Part shown: positions 21,009 through 33,235 of the stretch, in pieces
How positions within the stretch are numbered: position 1 is the stretch's first letter
Layout: each line of letters begins with the position of its first letter
NCBI GenBank assembly: GCA_940671915.1
Contig: CALNVZ010003432.1
Span: 9,207,342 to 9,271,341, forward strand
From: Paracentrotus lividus
Lineage: Eukaryota > Echinodermata > Echinoidea > Camarodonta > Echinidae
Direction: 5' to 3'
Length of the DNA: 64,000 bases
Translations under genes and position numbers: made by a program
Notes under the pieces: generated by a model
The model's database searches: none
Seen by the model: only the letters and a program-made list of their open reading frames with translations
Told to the model about the DNA's origin: nothing

Positions 21009-21237
21009 TTTATTGACGTTTCATTATTACGAAAATCAAAATTAGAAGACCTGACAAAAGCAAGAGAAAAAAATCTTTTGGTTTGAATAAAGTATCACAT
21101 ACACATATCGTTTGAGAAGATTTCATACCTAAAACATTTTTACCACGGTTGTACCATTTAAAAAAAAATACTTTAGTAAACTGTTCTAATGAATACGATT
21201 GTGCACACAAGATGGTTTGAATTAATAACACTTTATT
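21009..21237 (-). promoter_or_regulatory. Candidate poly(A) signals for IDH3B
   Basis: AATAAA on the minus strand at 21232-21237 and again at 21009-21014, about 1.0 and 1.2 kb past the IDH3B stop. I cannot tell which is used. Confidence 0.4.
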
Positions 21238-22212
21238 GAGCACCAGTGTATGGCATTTCCCATCAGAAAAGATGCAGTAATATTTTGTAAATATATCTTC
21301 TTCAATAAAAACTATTTTACAACAAATAAATATGATTTCTTTGACAGATATAAAGCCACAATTTTTTGAACTGTCAAGTGATTACTTAAGGTAATACTAA
21401 GAGGAAATGTATAGTGTCAACTACAAAGTCTTAAAAACTCCAAATTGCTAAAGTATGACGCTTCTCCAAGTGGTTTATTGAACTGTAAAATTATGCTTAT
21501 TTGTATTCCAGCCATTGAAGATTGAAAATCAATTGAAACCATTGACAAGAAGAAAGACACATTCTATTTCTTTTTAGAATCTGTATGCCTCCATCAAATA
21601 TAGCGCATAATACAAGAAAAGAATGTACCAGCTAACTGATGAAACACATACTTTTATCAATTTTGCTACATTGGTAAAAATGCATGCAAATCACCCACAA
21701 AAGTAGTACAAAAGAGATATTCTATATATACACAAAGGGAAATAAAATTTGTGCTTTTGAATAAAGTTGTACCTCTAACATTCACAAAGTATTTGAATTG
21801 TCCAGTCCCCAAATAATACCATGAAGGAAAACTAAAATTGGTGGCATTATATATTGACATTCTTGAACAGGTATCTATGGTATCAGTAATTTAAGTACAT
21901 GCTGTTTATTTGGCACATCTATAAACACAAAATAAGGTCCTAAAATTATTTTTATTGTTGAAGAATCATGTCTTTTAATAGGCACTACACCCTTCTAATG
22001 GACATCATAAACTCTGGCAATACAGTTGTGTAAAATAGCTATTTATTCTTCAAGTCAATAGTTTCATCAGTATGATAATACTCTTGGATAACATTACAAA
22101 TCATTCTTCAAATAAATAATGAAATATATATATGTTCAATTGTTTATCATGAAAACAACCTGTTCCATCCTATCATTTTGCTTGAGAGGACAATGGCAAG
22201 AGAAGTATTTGT

Positions 22213-22287
22213 CTATCTCATGTTGTTGATGACTGCATGGGTGAATTCATGTGTTGTTGCATAGCCACCGAGATCCTGTGTTTGCAC
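22213..22287 (-). CDS. IDH3B: IDH3B exon 10 (C-terminus and stop)
   Basis: Encodes [20 protein letters not shown] and NNMR-stop (TAG). DLGGYATT matches the human DMGGYSTT near the C-terminus. Confidence 0.95.
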   Translation of the reverse strand: MQTQDLGGYATTHEFTHAVINNMR

Positions 22288-25200
22288 CTGATGGGCGAAA
22301 GATAAAAATTGAATGATTATTTTCATTTCCAATAAGCACAAGTGATAAGAGAAGCACAAGTTAGAACGAGCATGGATACAACTAGCTACACACAGCGCTG
22401 TATAAGTTTAACTTATATAGTGATTACTCAGGCCATGCAATTTACTAACCTATTCATGTATTTTACTTATGGGTAAGTGAATACCACTAAATCTTTCAGA
22501 GTACATGAAGGAGTACATTATAGTTTTTTTGTGGGTTGAGTGCGCCTGGTGGATGCCTTCCCACAGAGCTCTTAATTTCTATCTGTATTTATACTGTTCA
22601 AGCATATGTTTTTCGATTATTGCTATGTGATATCTTTGTATATGTCTTCAGGAACCTGCTAGACAATTTGGGTCATATTTTTTGCTACTCATCATCCAAG
22701 TTATGAAATAGCCTTCCTGGAAACATTAAACAATGCCTGACCTCTGAAACTTTCAAACAATACCTCAAAACATTTCTGTTCAATTCTTCTTAATTTCCTT
22801 ATAATATCCTAAAAAGCGCCTTGAGCACTCTACAGAGTGGATTTGGCGCGGTATAAGTCTCATTATTATTATTATAGTTTGTGGTAAATCTAAAGCTGTT
22901 AACGTTTGTAACTAATACAAGTTACACTAACTTGCAAAGCGATGACACTGTGTTTGGCTTAGACTTTGATTGAACTCTCCTGGTTCAACTAAATAAGCAA
23001 GTTTCCTTGTGATTTGCATTGCCATTAATACCAGGGCTTAAGAAGTTTTTTTTTTTTTTTTTTTTACAGCAAAAGGACAGAACAGGCAACCCTGCTCACA
23101 GATTTGATGACAATTCTGGGTGCAAAATATTTACTGCCAAAAAAAAGTTTTAAAAATGTTGCACTAACCTCTTTGAATTAAAAAAGGCCCCATTAATAAA
23201 GAGAGAATTGATGACTCAGAATAGTGTTCTCTGCATCAAAAACTCTATGATACCTAACTGAAATATGATAAAGATGAAACCTACCTTTCCAGCCTTAATC
23301 ACCCTCTCCACTGAATCTATCAGGGTCTTGGCATACACTTCAAGGCTGTTAATAAACAAAACAAAACAAAAATCAAAGAGAGAACAAAGCTTGAATAAAA
23401 ATAGTTTGAATTTTAAAATCCTTTTCAAATTCTTTCAGGCATCCCTCATTGGCCACGAAACTAGTTCACAATTCAAGTTTCTAAAGTCATAGAGACATCC
23501 CTGCAACTAATTTTGTCTACGACTGGGTAGAGTGAAGACGCGTTGCTGCAACGTTTCAAAGACCTTCTAGAGACACTGACACGTGTCAAGAGCCTTTTCA
23601 TGTCATCTTCTCTTTATATTCTAACAACCCCTCATAAGTTAAATATGTTATGACTTGGAGCTACATGTATTTCTTCAGTTCCAAAAGATAAGACTTCTAC
23701 AAGGTTTACTGTAATTGACTAGGTCCAGAAAATCCTATTATAACAGAGATGAGACTCAGCACCGTTCAGAAGTTTTGAAAAAATGCCTGAATTTGGGCAA
23801 AAAAACAATAAATGGGCTGAAAATAAATGAAAAAGAGGAAATTTGAAATACAAAATTTCCTTAAAAATTGCATCTTTGGAAGGCTGTACACTTGTATCAT
23901 ACTCACTTGAGATGTTTCAGCATGTTAGCAGCCGTGAGAAGCATACAGGTTGGGTTTGCAATACTCCGACCTACAGCTTGGGAGAAGGTGTGGCGTGCAC
24001 CCTGCAGAAAACAATGACAGAATATTAAGATCCCATAGAACACTTGTCCTTAGACTTAGTAATGAGTTCACTAATGAGATACTGTGCATTGAGAAATGCA
24101 GACTACATACCTGCATAAGCTGTTAGGTTTGCAAGTCAGAGAACTAATCTGAATGTAAAACCATGAGGAAATATTACCACTAACATTATTTGTTTCCAAA
24201 ACTTAGTGGAACACGGATTAATGAAACAATAAAATGAGGCAGAAGCCAACCGACAATCGCAAAAATAACAGCTTTAATATGTATTACATGAGATTTCAAA
24301 AACAAGTTATAACTCTTTTTATTACTTTGAGAGTCATTTAAAACCCCACCCTCAACAAATGTTTTCGTAGGTAAGATCACAACTAAAAGAATTGTAATTG
24401 GGTATGATAATGCAGTCTCAAGATCACATATGGAATCACTCACTGGTTCAAAGATTGCATATTCCTTGGAGAAGTTCTCTCCTGGGACCACACCAGCCCC
24501 GCCCACTAAGCCCGCAGCCAGGTTGTCCACAATGTTGCCATAGAGATTGGGCGTCACCATGACATCAAACTGATGGGGGTTGGAGACCAGCTGCATGCAG
24601 GTGTTGTCGACGATCATCGCTTCAAACTCAATCTTGGGATAGAGGGTGGAGATCTGACGGCAGCACTCCAGGAACAGCCCATCACTCAGCTTCCTGTTCA
24701 AGGAGGTTAACAACAAATTATTATTAGGATAAATTGGTGTGTGCCTAATGATAAAGACTTTTGGGAGCAACTTTGGGCATGTTGAGGTCTCCATTTTGGT
24801 TAGAGTCATATTTTGTTCATAAAGAAGTCATAATGATTTTATTTTCTTATGTGATATTTATCATGTTTGATCTTTTTTAATGAATGTATTTCTTGTAGTA
24901 ATAAAAAAAGAAAGAAAGAAAAACAAGGTAGCAATATGTTTGTTGAAATAAAACTGGCATTTATTTAACCGCTAACCAATTTTTTCATTTACCCTCCTCA
25001 AGCCTTTTATGAGGGAGATTGTGGAGTTTTTAAGGGTCAAAATGGTGCAAACCTCCTATTATTTTGTCATTGATATAGTCTACTCCTGTTATAACTAGCA
25101 TACAGGATTTTGTTAGAACAAGGTGATTCCCCTTGACCAAATGTCAAACATGTACATGTGTCTATGTGCCCAAATGTTCAGAATAACAAGATTTTGTTAT

Positions 25201-28200
25201 AAAGAGATATTTGGCGTGGTCACAAGCCCCTCATTAATATGGGAGTGGACTGTATCACAGTACTCACATGATGTTTGCTTTGTGTACAGCAGTGACCTTC
25301 TTCCTATCATGCTTGGTGGCATAGTCAAAGGCAAACTTGGCGATCCTCTCTGACTTGGCTCTTGTGATGATCTTCAAACATTCCACCACTCCAGGTACGC
25401 TCTGGACAAACAAGATATTATGACAGGCTTACACTTAAAGCACTACAGAATTCTTCAAAGGTCTAACTGATCCGCTCTTAGCCCGTTTGTTACCATTGTC
25501 ACATATTTCCACTATTGAAAACTGGTTAAAAAGGAAAATGATTTCACTGCCGTTTTGTGAATACAAACAGCAGGGGTATTGCTCAAGTTAAAGACAGTAG
25601 TTTGTGAGCTCTCATGGGTAATTTGACACCATGGATTGTTTACCCAATAACAGGTGTGTTTCATCACCTGACCACTGCCAGACCTTATGTAATGCCTAGT
25701 TTATTCCACCCATCGCTTCATCTGGTAAAGTCATTAATCTCAGTTTCCCTGGCTGATCATGTCCGAAGCTCTCCGGGGTGGGACAGATTGTTTTGCTGTG
25801 GTCTAGAAATTTAGCTTCAAGACAAGTATTTCCAGTGCTTTTCACAAAGTCTGGGGTAAGCAAATTATGATCCACTCCTCATGAAAGCTGAAGCCCCTAT
25901 GTCTTTAAGTTAGAAACTCCAGAAAGGTTTAAATTGGTTGGCTACTGAGTCCCTCCTTAAAACAGGAGTTGACTGTAATATATTAGTTGTAGCATTTGAT
26001 AAGAAGTTTCTTTTTACTGCAGACCATTGACAAGGACTTGAACCCCTTTCCTCATGTTTAAGTAAAATTGGTTTGGTCCCAGTCCCGAGCCCTTTGTTAT
26101 AAAGGGAATGGACTGTTATATTTCAAGTTTCAAGTTTACTAATACTAAGATTTTACACAGGTGTATATGAAATTTCAGAGAAAAAAGAAATACACTTAGC
26201 ATGGTTGCTCTCAAACATGAAAGAAAGTGCTTTGTTGATATGTACAGGTATCTACCTGAACACAAATTTGATATCAATAACACAATCTTCAACCAAAGTG
26301 GATTTGTTCCCTTTTGGAATGAAACTCTATGTTTTAGCATTTGGTCAGAAGATTCTTCACTTTAGATCTTCGTCACGGACTTGAACCCCTTACCTCATGT
26401 TCCAGTGCACTGTACTCTCCTTCGGTCTGTTCCCTGATGACCACAAAGTCAAGGTTGGAGTGTCTCGTCTTTACACCAGGAATTGTACGACAGCGGACAA
26501 CGTTTGCAAACAAGTCAAGCTCGTTCCTGCACAATCAAACAGTCAAGAATTTTGGGTTTGACATTTGGATGATTTTAACTCTTGGGTTGCCATAGTCTAC
26601 TTTAGTCATAATTGCACTTATTAACTATAAAATTGTCATAATTTATTTTCAAGTTAATACTGGTGCTCGAAAAACAGAGGTACTTCTTGTATCATGTCTG
26701 TGGAGTAAGTTCCAATATTCGTCCAGGGGAATAGTCCAAGCCCTCTCCTTGTGGTTATGGACTAGGGTTAGGATAATTAGTTTGTCCTTCTTGATACCGC
26801 TTTATGACATGTATTATCTATAGGCTTACTTCCATCAGACAGTGGTATTTATTACTTCATTGCTACACAGTTTAGAAAAGATAAATAGTGTCAAAAATTA
26901 ATTTACAAAACATGAACTATGATCAGAATTAGTACCCTTGCCAGTTTGTATGGAAAAACAATCATTGTCAGATTGTTGCCAGATTAAAGATATCAATACT
27001 TAGTACATAGTTTTAATTCCTGACACCAAACGCAAAGTAGTTGGTACAGAATACGATTATACTGTGGGCAGAATATCTTTTACTATACGTGCTGATTCAA
27101 GGCTCTGAATCACAAGTTATTGAGTCAAACTGAATAGAGAATTTGCACTCACCTCAGTTTCATGTTGAGTGTTTGCAGCTGGCCAGTACCACCAGTAGGT
27201 GTGTGTATGATTCCTTTGAGGGCTACATGGTTCTTCTTCAGAGACTCCACCACTTCATCTAAACCAGCACTGCGTTGATCCATCACCTCACTGAGGGTTC
27301 AAACAAAGAATTTAAGAGATAATTTGTGTTACAAAATCAAAGATAAAGATCTATTACACAGGGTGACATGGGTTTGAAGGATTTTGCACTGGAGGACGAA
27401 TGAAATTAACTCAATAGCTCTTCAGGAAGGGTGATTCCTTGAAGGGCTACTTGACTCTTTTTCAGGAACTCACAATTCCATCTAAGCCAGTAACGTGATG
27501 ATATATATTCCAAGGAGACTTTGTTCAATAATTGTGAAGTATATTGGTTGCACTATGCACTGATTAGGGGAAACAGAATGTACATCCAATGCCTTCTTCT
27601 AAAAAAAGACCACATTTTTTCAAGTAGTTTTTACAAGGCCACTGTAATACCATAATGTAAGGCCTGCGGTCCACTCTTTGCAAATGGCACTGCAGAAATA
27701 TTACATGTATATGATGGATACCCCAATCTAGTTATTAGACTTGTAAGGAGATTATTATTTATTATAATAATAATAATAATAATAATATCGTTTTATTTAC
27801 CCAGGGTAGCCACTTCAGTTATGACAACTGTTCTCCCAGCGGGCCCTGCATGATGTTATTATTACCCCCAAGCTCCTTGTTAAAAAGGCAACTTTAGGTA
27901 CCATTTTTGTAAGTCTTTGGTATGACTCGGCCGGGTTTCGAACTCACGACCTCCCGTTCATGAAAGCAAGAAAGGCTACTTTTTTTACGGGCGCTCTAAC
28001 CGATTGCGCAATCATGTCCGGTTGGCATTATCTTTTGTTAAGTCGCCTAATACTGCTTACCTGACAAAGATTTCATCGAACTGGACCGGCACACCTCCAG
28101 CTTTGAAGACTTCTTTGACTGACTGCATGAGTTCTGGTCCCACGCCATCACCCGGAATAAGAGTAACTGTTTTCATGTCATCAGACTGGAGCAAAAAGGG

Positions 28201-31200
28201 GGATAAATTAGGCCCTAAATAAAAAGTAATAAACTTTAAAATGAAAGCATTTTCTGTACCACCATATGGTAGCCTCATTGATCTCGAAAGCTTTCTTTAA
28301 GCAACTCTGACTTTGGGGCCCTAGAGAAATAAAGGAAAGCTCAGTTGTACCAAAATATTTCCATTGTGAATGGAAACATACAAAGAATATTTCATTTCAA
28401 TATCGGCGGACCTGCATCCTGCTTCATATTACTTTTTCATTTAAGGTACATTCTTTTGGGTTAGTCTATTCTAAATCTCTTTAAACCACAACTCTATGAA
28501 TCTATTAATCTTTAGGGCAATTCCATAGGTTGGTGGACATGAGCTTAAAAATTCAAATTCAATATTTTTTTGAATTTTTAAATACTTTTAGTCCTTCATA
28601 CATGATAGTTTCAGGAATAAAAAATTAAAAGTTTATTTTCATATACTTTGGAAAAAAATGGTCGAAAGTTGTGTCTTCCATTCTGTACCAAAATACATAG
28701 TAAAAAATGAAATATGCCTTATTACCATTTTGTTATTGCAACATCATACCACTTTATATATTTCTGAAGTTTAGAAGAGTCAAATTACTTAAAATACACA
28801 ACAGCTTTTCAAGAAAATTTGTAGTACTCATTCAAAAAGAAATATTGTAAACCGCTCAGGTGATGTAACGTGAGTAACCAAAAAAACTGACTTTGTTTTT
28901 TGAGAGAAAAATTCTTCACAGTTAATTGGTGGGACTTTAAATTCTCTTCCTTCAAACAATATTTGACACGGTGATGACTATCAAAATCATAAAAAAAATG
29001 CCCATTTTAATAAAAATTATAAAGAAAAACTGTAACGTGAGTAACCGTGTAACGTGAGTAACCATCATGTAACGTGAGTAACCAGTAAAATTTATGAAGT
29101 TAGGTAACATTTTCTGTGGGATGTCAAGTTTTAAGTCTCATGGTGAGTTGTGAAGTTATTTTTGTTTAATTAAAAGCAAAATGAGGGTACACCTCTTTGA
29201 TGTGACTCTTTTTTCATCAAAATATCAGTGGTCATACAATCACACAACAAATTGAATAGAAGTATTCACAATGCGAGAGTGCATTAGTAAGACTCAAAGT
29301 TTAGATAAACCAAACTTTAGAGAGTGTTCGAACAATACCTTGAATGCCCTTAACCCGTGAACTGCTGAGGTTTTTTTTTTTTTTAGTTTTTTTTGGGAAT
29401 TCTAGAGCCCATAATTTTGAAATATTCAGCAAAAATATGATTTTCATATTCATATATTGAAATTATAATCATATTATTTCATATGTATTGATTTTGATTT
29501 TCAAATAGTTTTGACGAGTTTTTTTTCATTTGAAATTTTTGACGTCAAGGAATTTGGGAAAGATAAATTATCCATCGAAAAAAGTCATATTTTCAAAAAT
29601 TATATGAATTATTAATTTTTCAATATTCTAAACATATTTAGTTATCGTCAATTTATGATCTAATCTTGTAGAATGATATATAGGAACCTAAAAATGAAAC
29701 TTTTGTTTTATCTCATTAGTTTAAAATATTTGCGTCATAAGCCATGAATTTCAAAAATGTCCGCGTAGTCCGAAATGTGCAAATTAGCGGATTTGCACAA
29801 TTTTGCCATTTTTAGCCGTATTTTGTTATAAAATCTCACATAATCATCCAATTTCAATATTTATATTGTTATATCTTCAAATTAAATATTTTCATCATTT
29901 CATATAGTTTAGTGCCCTAATTAGTCCTCAATTAAAGAAAACATGGAAATGGGCCACTTTTCTGGCCCCTTTAGCAGTGTACGGGTTAAGTTGATTATGT
30001 TATACCACTGTGCCATCAAAAAGCAGGGAGGTATAAGAAGAAAGGCCATCCTACACAACATTATTGAATTTTAGTGACTTTTATGTTGTTGACCATACAT
30101 GGACAAAATGTAACGTGAGTAACCGTAAGTGAGTAACCACTTCATCTGCACCCCTAGTAAAAACCATGTGTTCTTTATTTTTCAATTATATACAAATTTT
30201 GTCTCCCTAATATACTTCTTTGAAATGGATATAATCAATATCCATAAAAGCCTTGATGAGGACACTTTTCACTGATGTCGACTTTTGATTTTATGCATGT
30301 CCAAATCATGTTACGTGAGTAACCGACGACATTTTAAAGATTTGCCAGGAGCATAATAAAATTTCTCAAGTTTGTTTTTATTATACAAAGGATAGTCAGA
30401 CTGTGTACTTTGTTGTGATAAAAAGATGTTTCTTCCTATCAATAATAATGGAGTTACAGCTCCAAGTATGAGTCAAGGTGTCTCCAAATGTAACGTGAGT
30501 AACCGTGGAATAGCCCTTTACCATTATAATAAATTCTTTTCAAACATTAACTGTAAAATTCCCCTAAAAAATGGAACACAATTTCACTGACATCTACAGC
30601 TTTTTATGCAACGCAAACGATGTTAGACTATACTTGATCAGATTCATGACTTTTCACTTTTTCTGCCAACACTATACCCGAACTTAATTTAAAAAAATAA
30701 AAAAACTTAAGAAAAATGAAACTCATTAAAAGCTCACTCATTCACTTACCTGGTTTGCCACAGCTGTTGCAGAGAAGCATCTCTGACTTCCATAACTGCC
30801 AGGTTTGGAAAGCTGTAATGACAATGCATAATCTCTACTTTAAAAATCAAAATCACATCACGAAGGTTAATCTTTTTTTCGATTACTGGGGTATCCTTTA
30901 CTGTTATAAAACTTTAGTGAACAGAAAAGACAAATGTTGATTTACTCTTTATGAGGAAAAAAAAAATCAAACTTTCATTTTTTTTTAGATACAATGTAGG
31001 AATTTTTTTTAGGCCTACATAATTGTTCTAGATTCTCGACATAACCTTGGCATATATATCAAAAACTTCTTTTTCTTTCAGGCAAATGAAATGTCTTTTA
31101 TTAAGACTTTTTTTTTCCATAAAACCTCAGTACTTAATTACACTGTGACCTCACATGAATTTTCCCTGCACAATTTATATCATACATTGATAATATAGTT

Positions 31201-33208
31201 CTACAGGAAAATACAGTGGAGAGGGACACCATCGCCATCACCACATAGCCATAGGGACATTTACTACGACTAGCCCGCACACGAAGTGTGCGGGCTACGC
31301 TTTATTGACATTTAACGGCGATGTGAAGTCCGTTTTCCGCCGCTTTTCCGGGCAATAACTTAAATCCTTGTCATTAAAATACCATATATATTATTTTAAT
31401 ATATACTTACAAATCAGCCCGGAACACTATCGTCTTTGTTGATTCTTTGTATCATATGATATTTGGGGGTCAAAATCTCCAGACTTCTTCAGTAAAACAA
31501 TTCGTATTGAAGTTTTTGTCTTTGTAATACGCATGCATCATGGATATTGCCATCGTTAGCCTTTAGACAAGTCATTACAAAAATAATTATGTTTTTATTC
31601 CATTACGTGGTAATTAACCAAAACAAATGAGATTACTTACATGATTAGTCATGAATTATTTGTTATTTTAGTTTTTGAGCACATTTTTCTTGCATCAGCC
31701 TCTTTTTCGAAATGGAACTTAAAAACTATACAAAATGAACTTCTTGATCAAAGGCTACGCACGATACTAATAATACTACCAGCTTAATCAACATGGCGGA
31801 TCGGACTAATTTTTGGGCATGACGGAAATCCAAAGGAAATCATCTTATTCTGGGTGCTAATGTGTGTTATTTTCTTTCAAATTTTGCCGGGATGTATGCT
31901 TAGGTAAGTGTCGTTGTATTTATGTTTTATTTTTGATAAATTTTTGTGTAATTTTTTTGTGTGTGTGAAAACGGTGCGTCAGGATCATAATGTATATGTT
32001 TACTTCAGGACGCCGCCACTTCGTGGCGGCGTCCCGGGGCTATAGCCATAGGGACATGTGTTGAAGACCTAACACTCATCCACGATTAAACCGACCAGCC
32101 CCCGTCGCGAAGCGACGGGAACTGACGAACCAGTTGACATATTTGGCGAAGTTGTGAAAATATCTATACATGACCACAAATTTCGTGGTCAAAAATACCT
32201 TATTTGAATTCATACTCACATTGAATCAATTCTTTAAAGTTTTTCCTCGAATTAGTGACATCTGCGAATGTTTCACATGAAGTAATCAACTAAAAATGTA
32301 GAAAAATACAGGAAAATTGAGTCCATCAACGTATATTTCTCCGTGCGTGCGTTGTCTTCGCCATACGTCTTCGCACAGTAAAATGACGTCATAGAAAATG
32401 GCAGCGATGGCACCAACACTATGAGAAGAGACAAGGCCAACGGAAAATTCAATTTGGTAAGTCAAGAAGCTCTTGTATACTTTCATTTTTAGTCGTTGTT
32501 ACGCGTGAAACATCATAGAAACCTTACAACAACAGTTTAACATTAGATTGATTAAATTGACCAGTATAATTCACTTTGCGCTCATCATCACTGAAAGTCA
32601 CGCTGTAAATAGGGGTGGTGGAAGTACAGCCCCGTCGCCTTCGGCAACGGGGCTGTGTATAGTTAATCCACGATAGACTAACTTCACTAAGTTATCGAGA
32701 AACGGGCCCCAGGCCCAAGCCCAGGAAAAGCAGCCAAGGCCCAAGGCCAAGGCCAAGGAATTTCCTTATTATTTTAATGATGAAAAATTTAATTTGTGTT
32801 CTGAAAGTCTTCTAATTGAAACTCTACAATACTAGTCTCATAGACACAACCATAAATCAATTAACAGTCGCCGACTCCCAACACCGGAGCTCGGAAAGCA
32901 GCCACCAAAACCATACCAGCGCGCCGCCAGCGTCTATGGGGCTGGCTCCCCGGGAAGTGAAGCACGGTGAAGCACAGACACTGTCATAGGCCTACGCACT
33001 CAAACGGAAGACAATCATTTCATTATGTCAGGTGGAAATATGTATTTAATAACAACTTTCGAACCTATCTCACACAACCAACATGTACTTCATAGTTTCA
33101 ATTACACCACCACATATGCCAAGAAATTCTCAGACCACGAACACTTCAAGTAAATTACCAATTTACCTTTACAGCTGACCGGAGAATCTTTGCCATGGAA
33201 CTCGCCAT
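22213..33208 (-). CDS. IDH3B: Isocitrate dehydrogenase [NAD] subunit beta, mitochondrial (complete, 10 exons)
   Basis: Exons in transcript order: 33208-33167, 30812-30750, 28185-28061, 27290-27153, 26526-26394, 25401-25268, 24693-24444, 24001-23907, 23345-23285, 22287-22213. All junctions are GT-AG and in phase, and the product is 371 aa (human IDH3B is about 385). Residues 1-35 form a mitochondrial targeting peptide with basic and Ser residues and a likely cleavage at [17 protein letters not shown] (about 42-54) is the family's N-terminal motif. [20 protein letters not shown] near 257 is the family signature with the catalytic subunit's first metal-binding Asp replaced by Asn, as in beta and gamma subunits. 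[17 protein letters not shown] and [10 protein letters not shown] point to beta rather than gamma. The subunit pairs with alpha in the TCA-cycle enzyme that oxidises isocitrate to 2-oxoglutarate with NAD in the matrix. It is needed for assembly and allosteric control and is not itself the catalytic subunit. Confidence 0.96.
22655..22873 (+). mobile_element. LINE 3' end fragment with (ATT)n tail
   Basis: The bases after 22700 recall the usual LINE ORF2 end (W/NSLP..IK...TFK..LKTFLF: GAAACTTTCAAACAATACCT, CAAAACATTTCTGTTC). GCGCCTTGAGCACTCTACAG, TTGGCGCGGTATAAGTCTC and ATTATTATTATT follow, a CR1/L2-type tail. It is a 5'-truncated relic in IDH3B intron 9. Confidence 0.7.
23285..23345 (-). CDS. 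IDH3B: IDH3B exon 9
   Basis: [20 protein letters not shown] after the split codon Asn-327. Acceptor TTATTAACAG, donor GTAGGT. Confidence 0.95.
23907..24001 (-). CDS. IDH3B: IDH3B exon 8
   Basis: [20 protein letters not shown] then [11 protein letters not shown], close to the human [20 protein letters not shown]. Confidence 0.96.
24444..24693 (-). CDS. IDH3B: IDH3B exon 7 (signature exon)
   Basis: 83 codons starting [20 protein letters not shown], including the signature [20 protein letters not shown] and ending EYAIFEP. Confidence 0.97.
25268..25401 (-). CDS. IDH3B: IDH3B exon 6
   Basis: [36 protein letters not shown] and TAVHKANI, nearly identical to the human protein in this part. Confidence 0.97.
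26394..26526 (-). CDS. IDH3B: IDH3B exon 5
   Basis: [20 protein letters not shown] and [20 protein letters not shown]. The RE-TEGEY stretch is the substrate-region motif of the IDH/IMDH family. Confidence 0.97.
27153..27290 (-). CDS. IDH3B: IDH3B exon 4
   Basis: [20 protein letters not shown] then [20 protein letters not shown] and NMKL. It matches the human region [20 protein letters not shown] in position, with a changed centre. Confidence 0.93.
27762..28022 (-). mobile_element. tRNA-derived SINE, minus orientation, in IDH3B intron 3
   Basis: On the minus strand it starts with CCGGACATGATTGCGCAATC and GGTTAGAGCG (box A region), then GAGTTCGAAACCC (box B). A body containing GCTGGGAGAACAGTTGTCAT and a (TAAT)n tail at 27762-27790 follow. 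The 3' half matches the fragment at 1322-1470. Confidence 0.85.
28061..28185 (-). CDS. IDH3B: IDH3B exon 3
   Basis: [20 protein letters not shown] then [29 protein letters not shown] is the N-terminal motif of NAD-IDH subunits. Confidence 0.97.
28515..30516. mobile_element. 2.0-kb ORF-free TIR element with repeated GTAACGTGAGTAACC motifs, in IDH3B intron 2
   Basis: The left end GGGCAATTCCATAGGTT and the right end AACCGTGGAATAGCCC are inverted with three mismatches, and both are flanked by TTTA (28511-28514 and 30517-30520). GTAACGTGAGTAACC occurs near 28866, 29033, 29049, 29069, 30109, 30311 (one change) and 30489, with a shortened copy at about 30126, all in one orientation. A second MITE (29354-29985) is nested inside. 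No ORF of note. Family not recognised. Confidence 0.75.
29354..29985. mobile_element. TTAA-flanked MITE (CCCGTGAACTGCT ends), nested
   Basis: TTAA then CCCGTGAACTGCTGAGG at the left. CCTTTAGCAGTGTACGGG then TTAA at the right. The perfect TTAA duplication and CCC..GGG ends are piggyBac-like. 632 bp, AT-rich, non-coding. Confidence 0.88.
30750..30812 (-). CDS. IDH3B: IDH3B exon 2 (targeting peptide)
   Basis: [20 protein letters not shown] plus Q, basic and Ser/Ala rich without acidic residues. The RCF|S site fits mitochondrial processing. Acceptor TCATTACAG, donor GTAAGT. Confidence 0.93.
31261..32041. mobile_element. Hairpin-capped element A in IDH3B intron 1
   Basis: The left cap is a perfect hairpin TAGCCCGCACAC-GAA-GTGTGCGGGCTA (31271-31297). 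The right cap is GGACGCCGCCAC-TTC-GTGGCGGCGTCC (32008-32034). A 16-bp direct repeat ATAGCCATAGGGACAT stands on each side (31245-31260, 32042-32057), which looks like a target duplication. The interior is AT-rich without an ORF. Class not recognised. Confidence 0.7.
32089..32665. mobile_element. Hairpin-capped element B in IDH3B intron 1
   Basis: The left cap is CCCGTCGC-GAA-GCGACGGG (32101-32119). The right cap is CAGCCCCGTCGC-CTTC-GGCAACGGGGCTG (32627-32655), slightly imperfect. ATCCACGAT occurs on both sides (32078 and 32666), so a direct repeat of 9 or more bases may flank it. It sits 37 bases from element A. Confidence 0.6.
33167..33208 (-). CDS. IDH3B: IDH3B exon 1 (start codon)
   Basis: [14 protein letters not shown], 14 codons, donor GTAAAT. 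The ATG lies in AAGATGGCG, a YY1-type word. It is the first Met after the likely promoter and starts a good targeting peptide. Confidence 0.92.
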
Positions 33209-33227
33209 CTTGAATCACTGCGCACAA

Positions 33228-33235
33228 TGACGTCA
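33228..33235 (-). promoter_or_regulatory. CRE-like site TGACGTCA just upstream of the IDH3B start
   Basis: The palindrome TGACGTCA lies 20 bases before the ATG, with a GCGCA half-site (NRF1-like) between. This is compatible with a short 5' UTR housekeeping promoter. Inferred from motifs only. Confidence 0.45.

Larger units (their letters stand above)
17091..22212. other. Space between the converging 3' ends of the RIMBP-like gene and IDH3B
   Basis: It should hold both 3' UTRs. Elements are listed separately: a dispersed repeat (17768), two TTAA MITEs (18595, 20086), a foldback (19137) and a MITE (19543). I see no other coding sequence. Confidence 0.6.
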
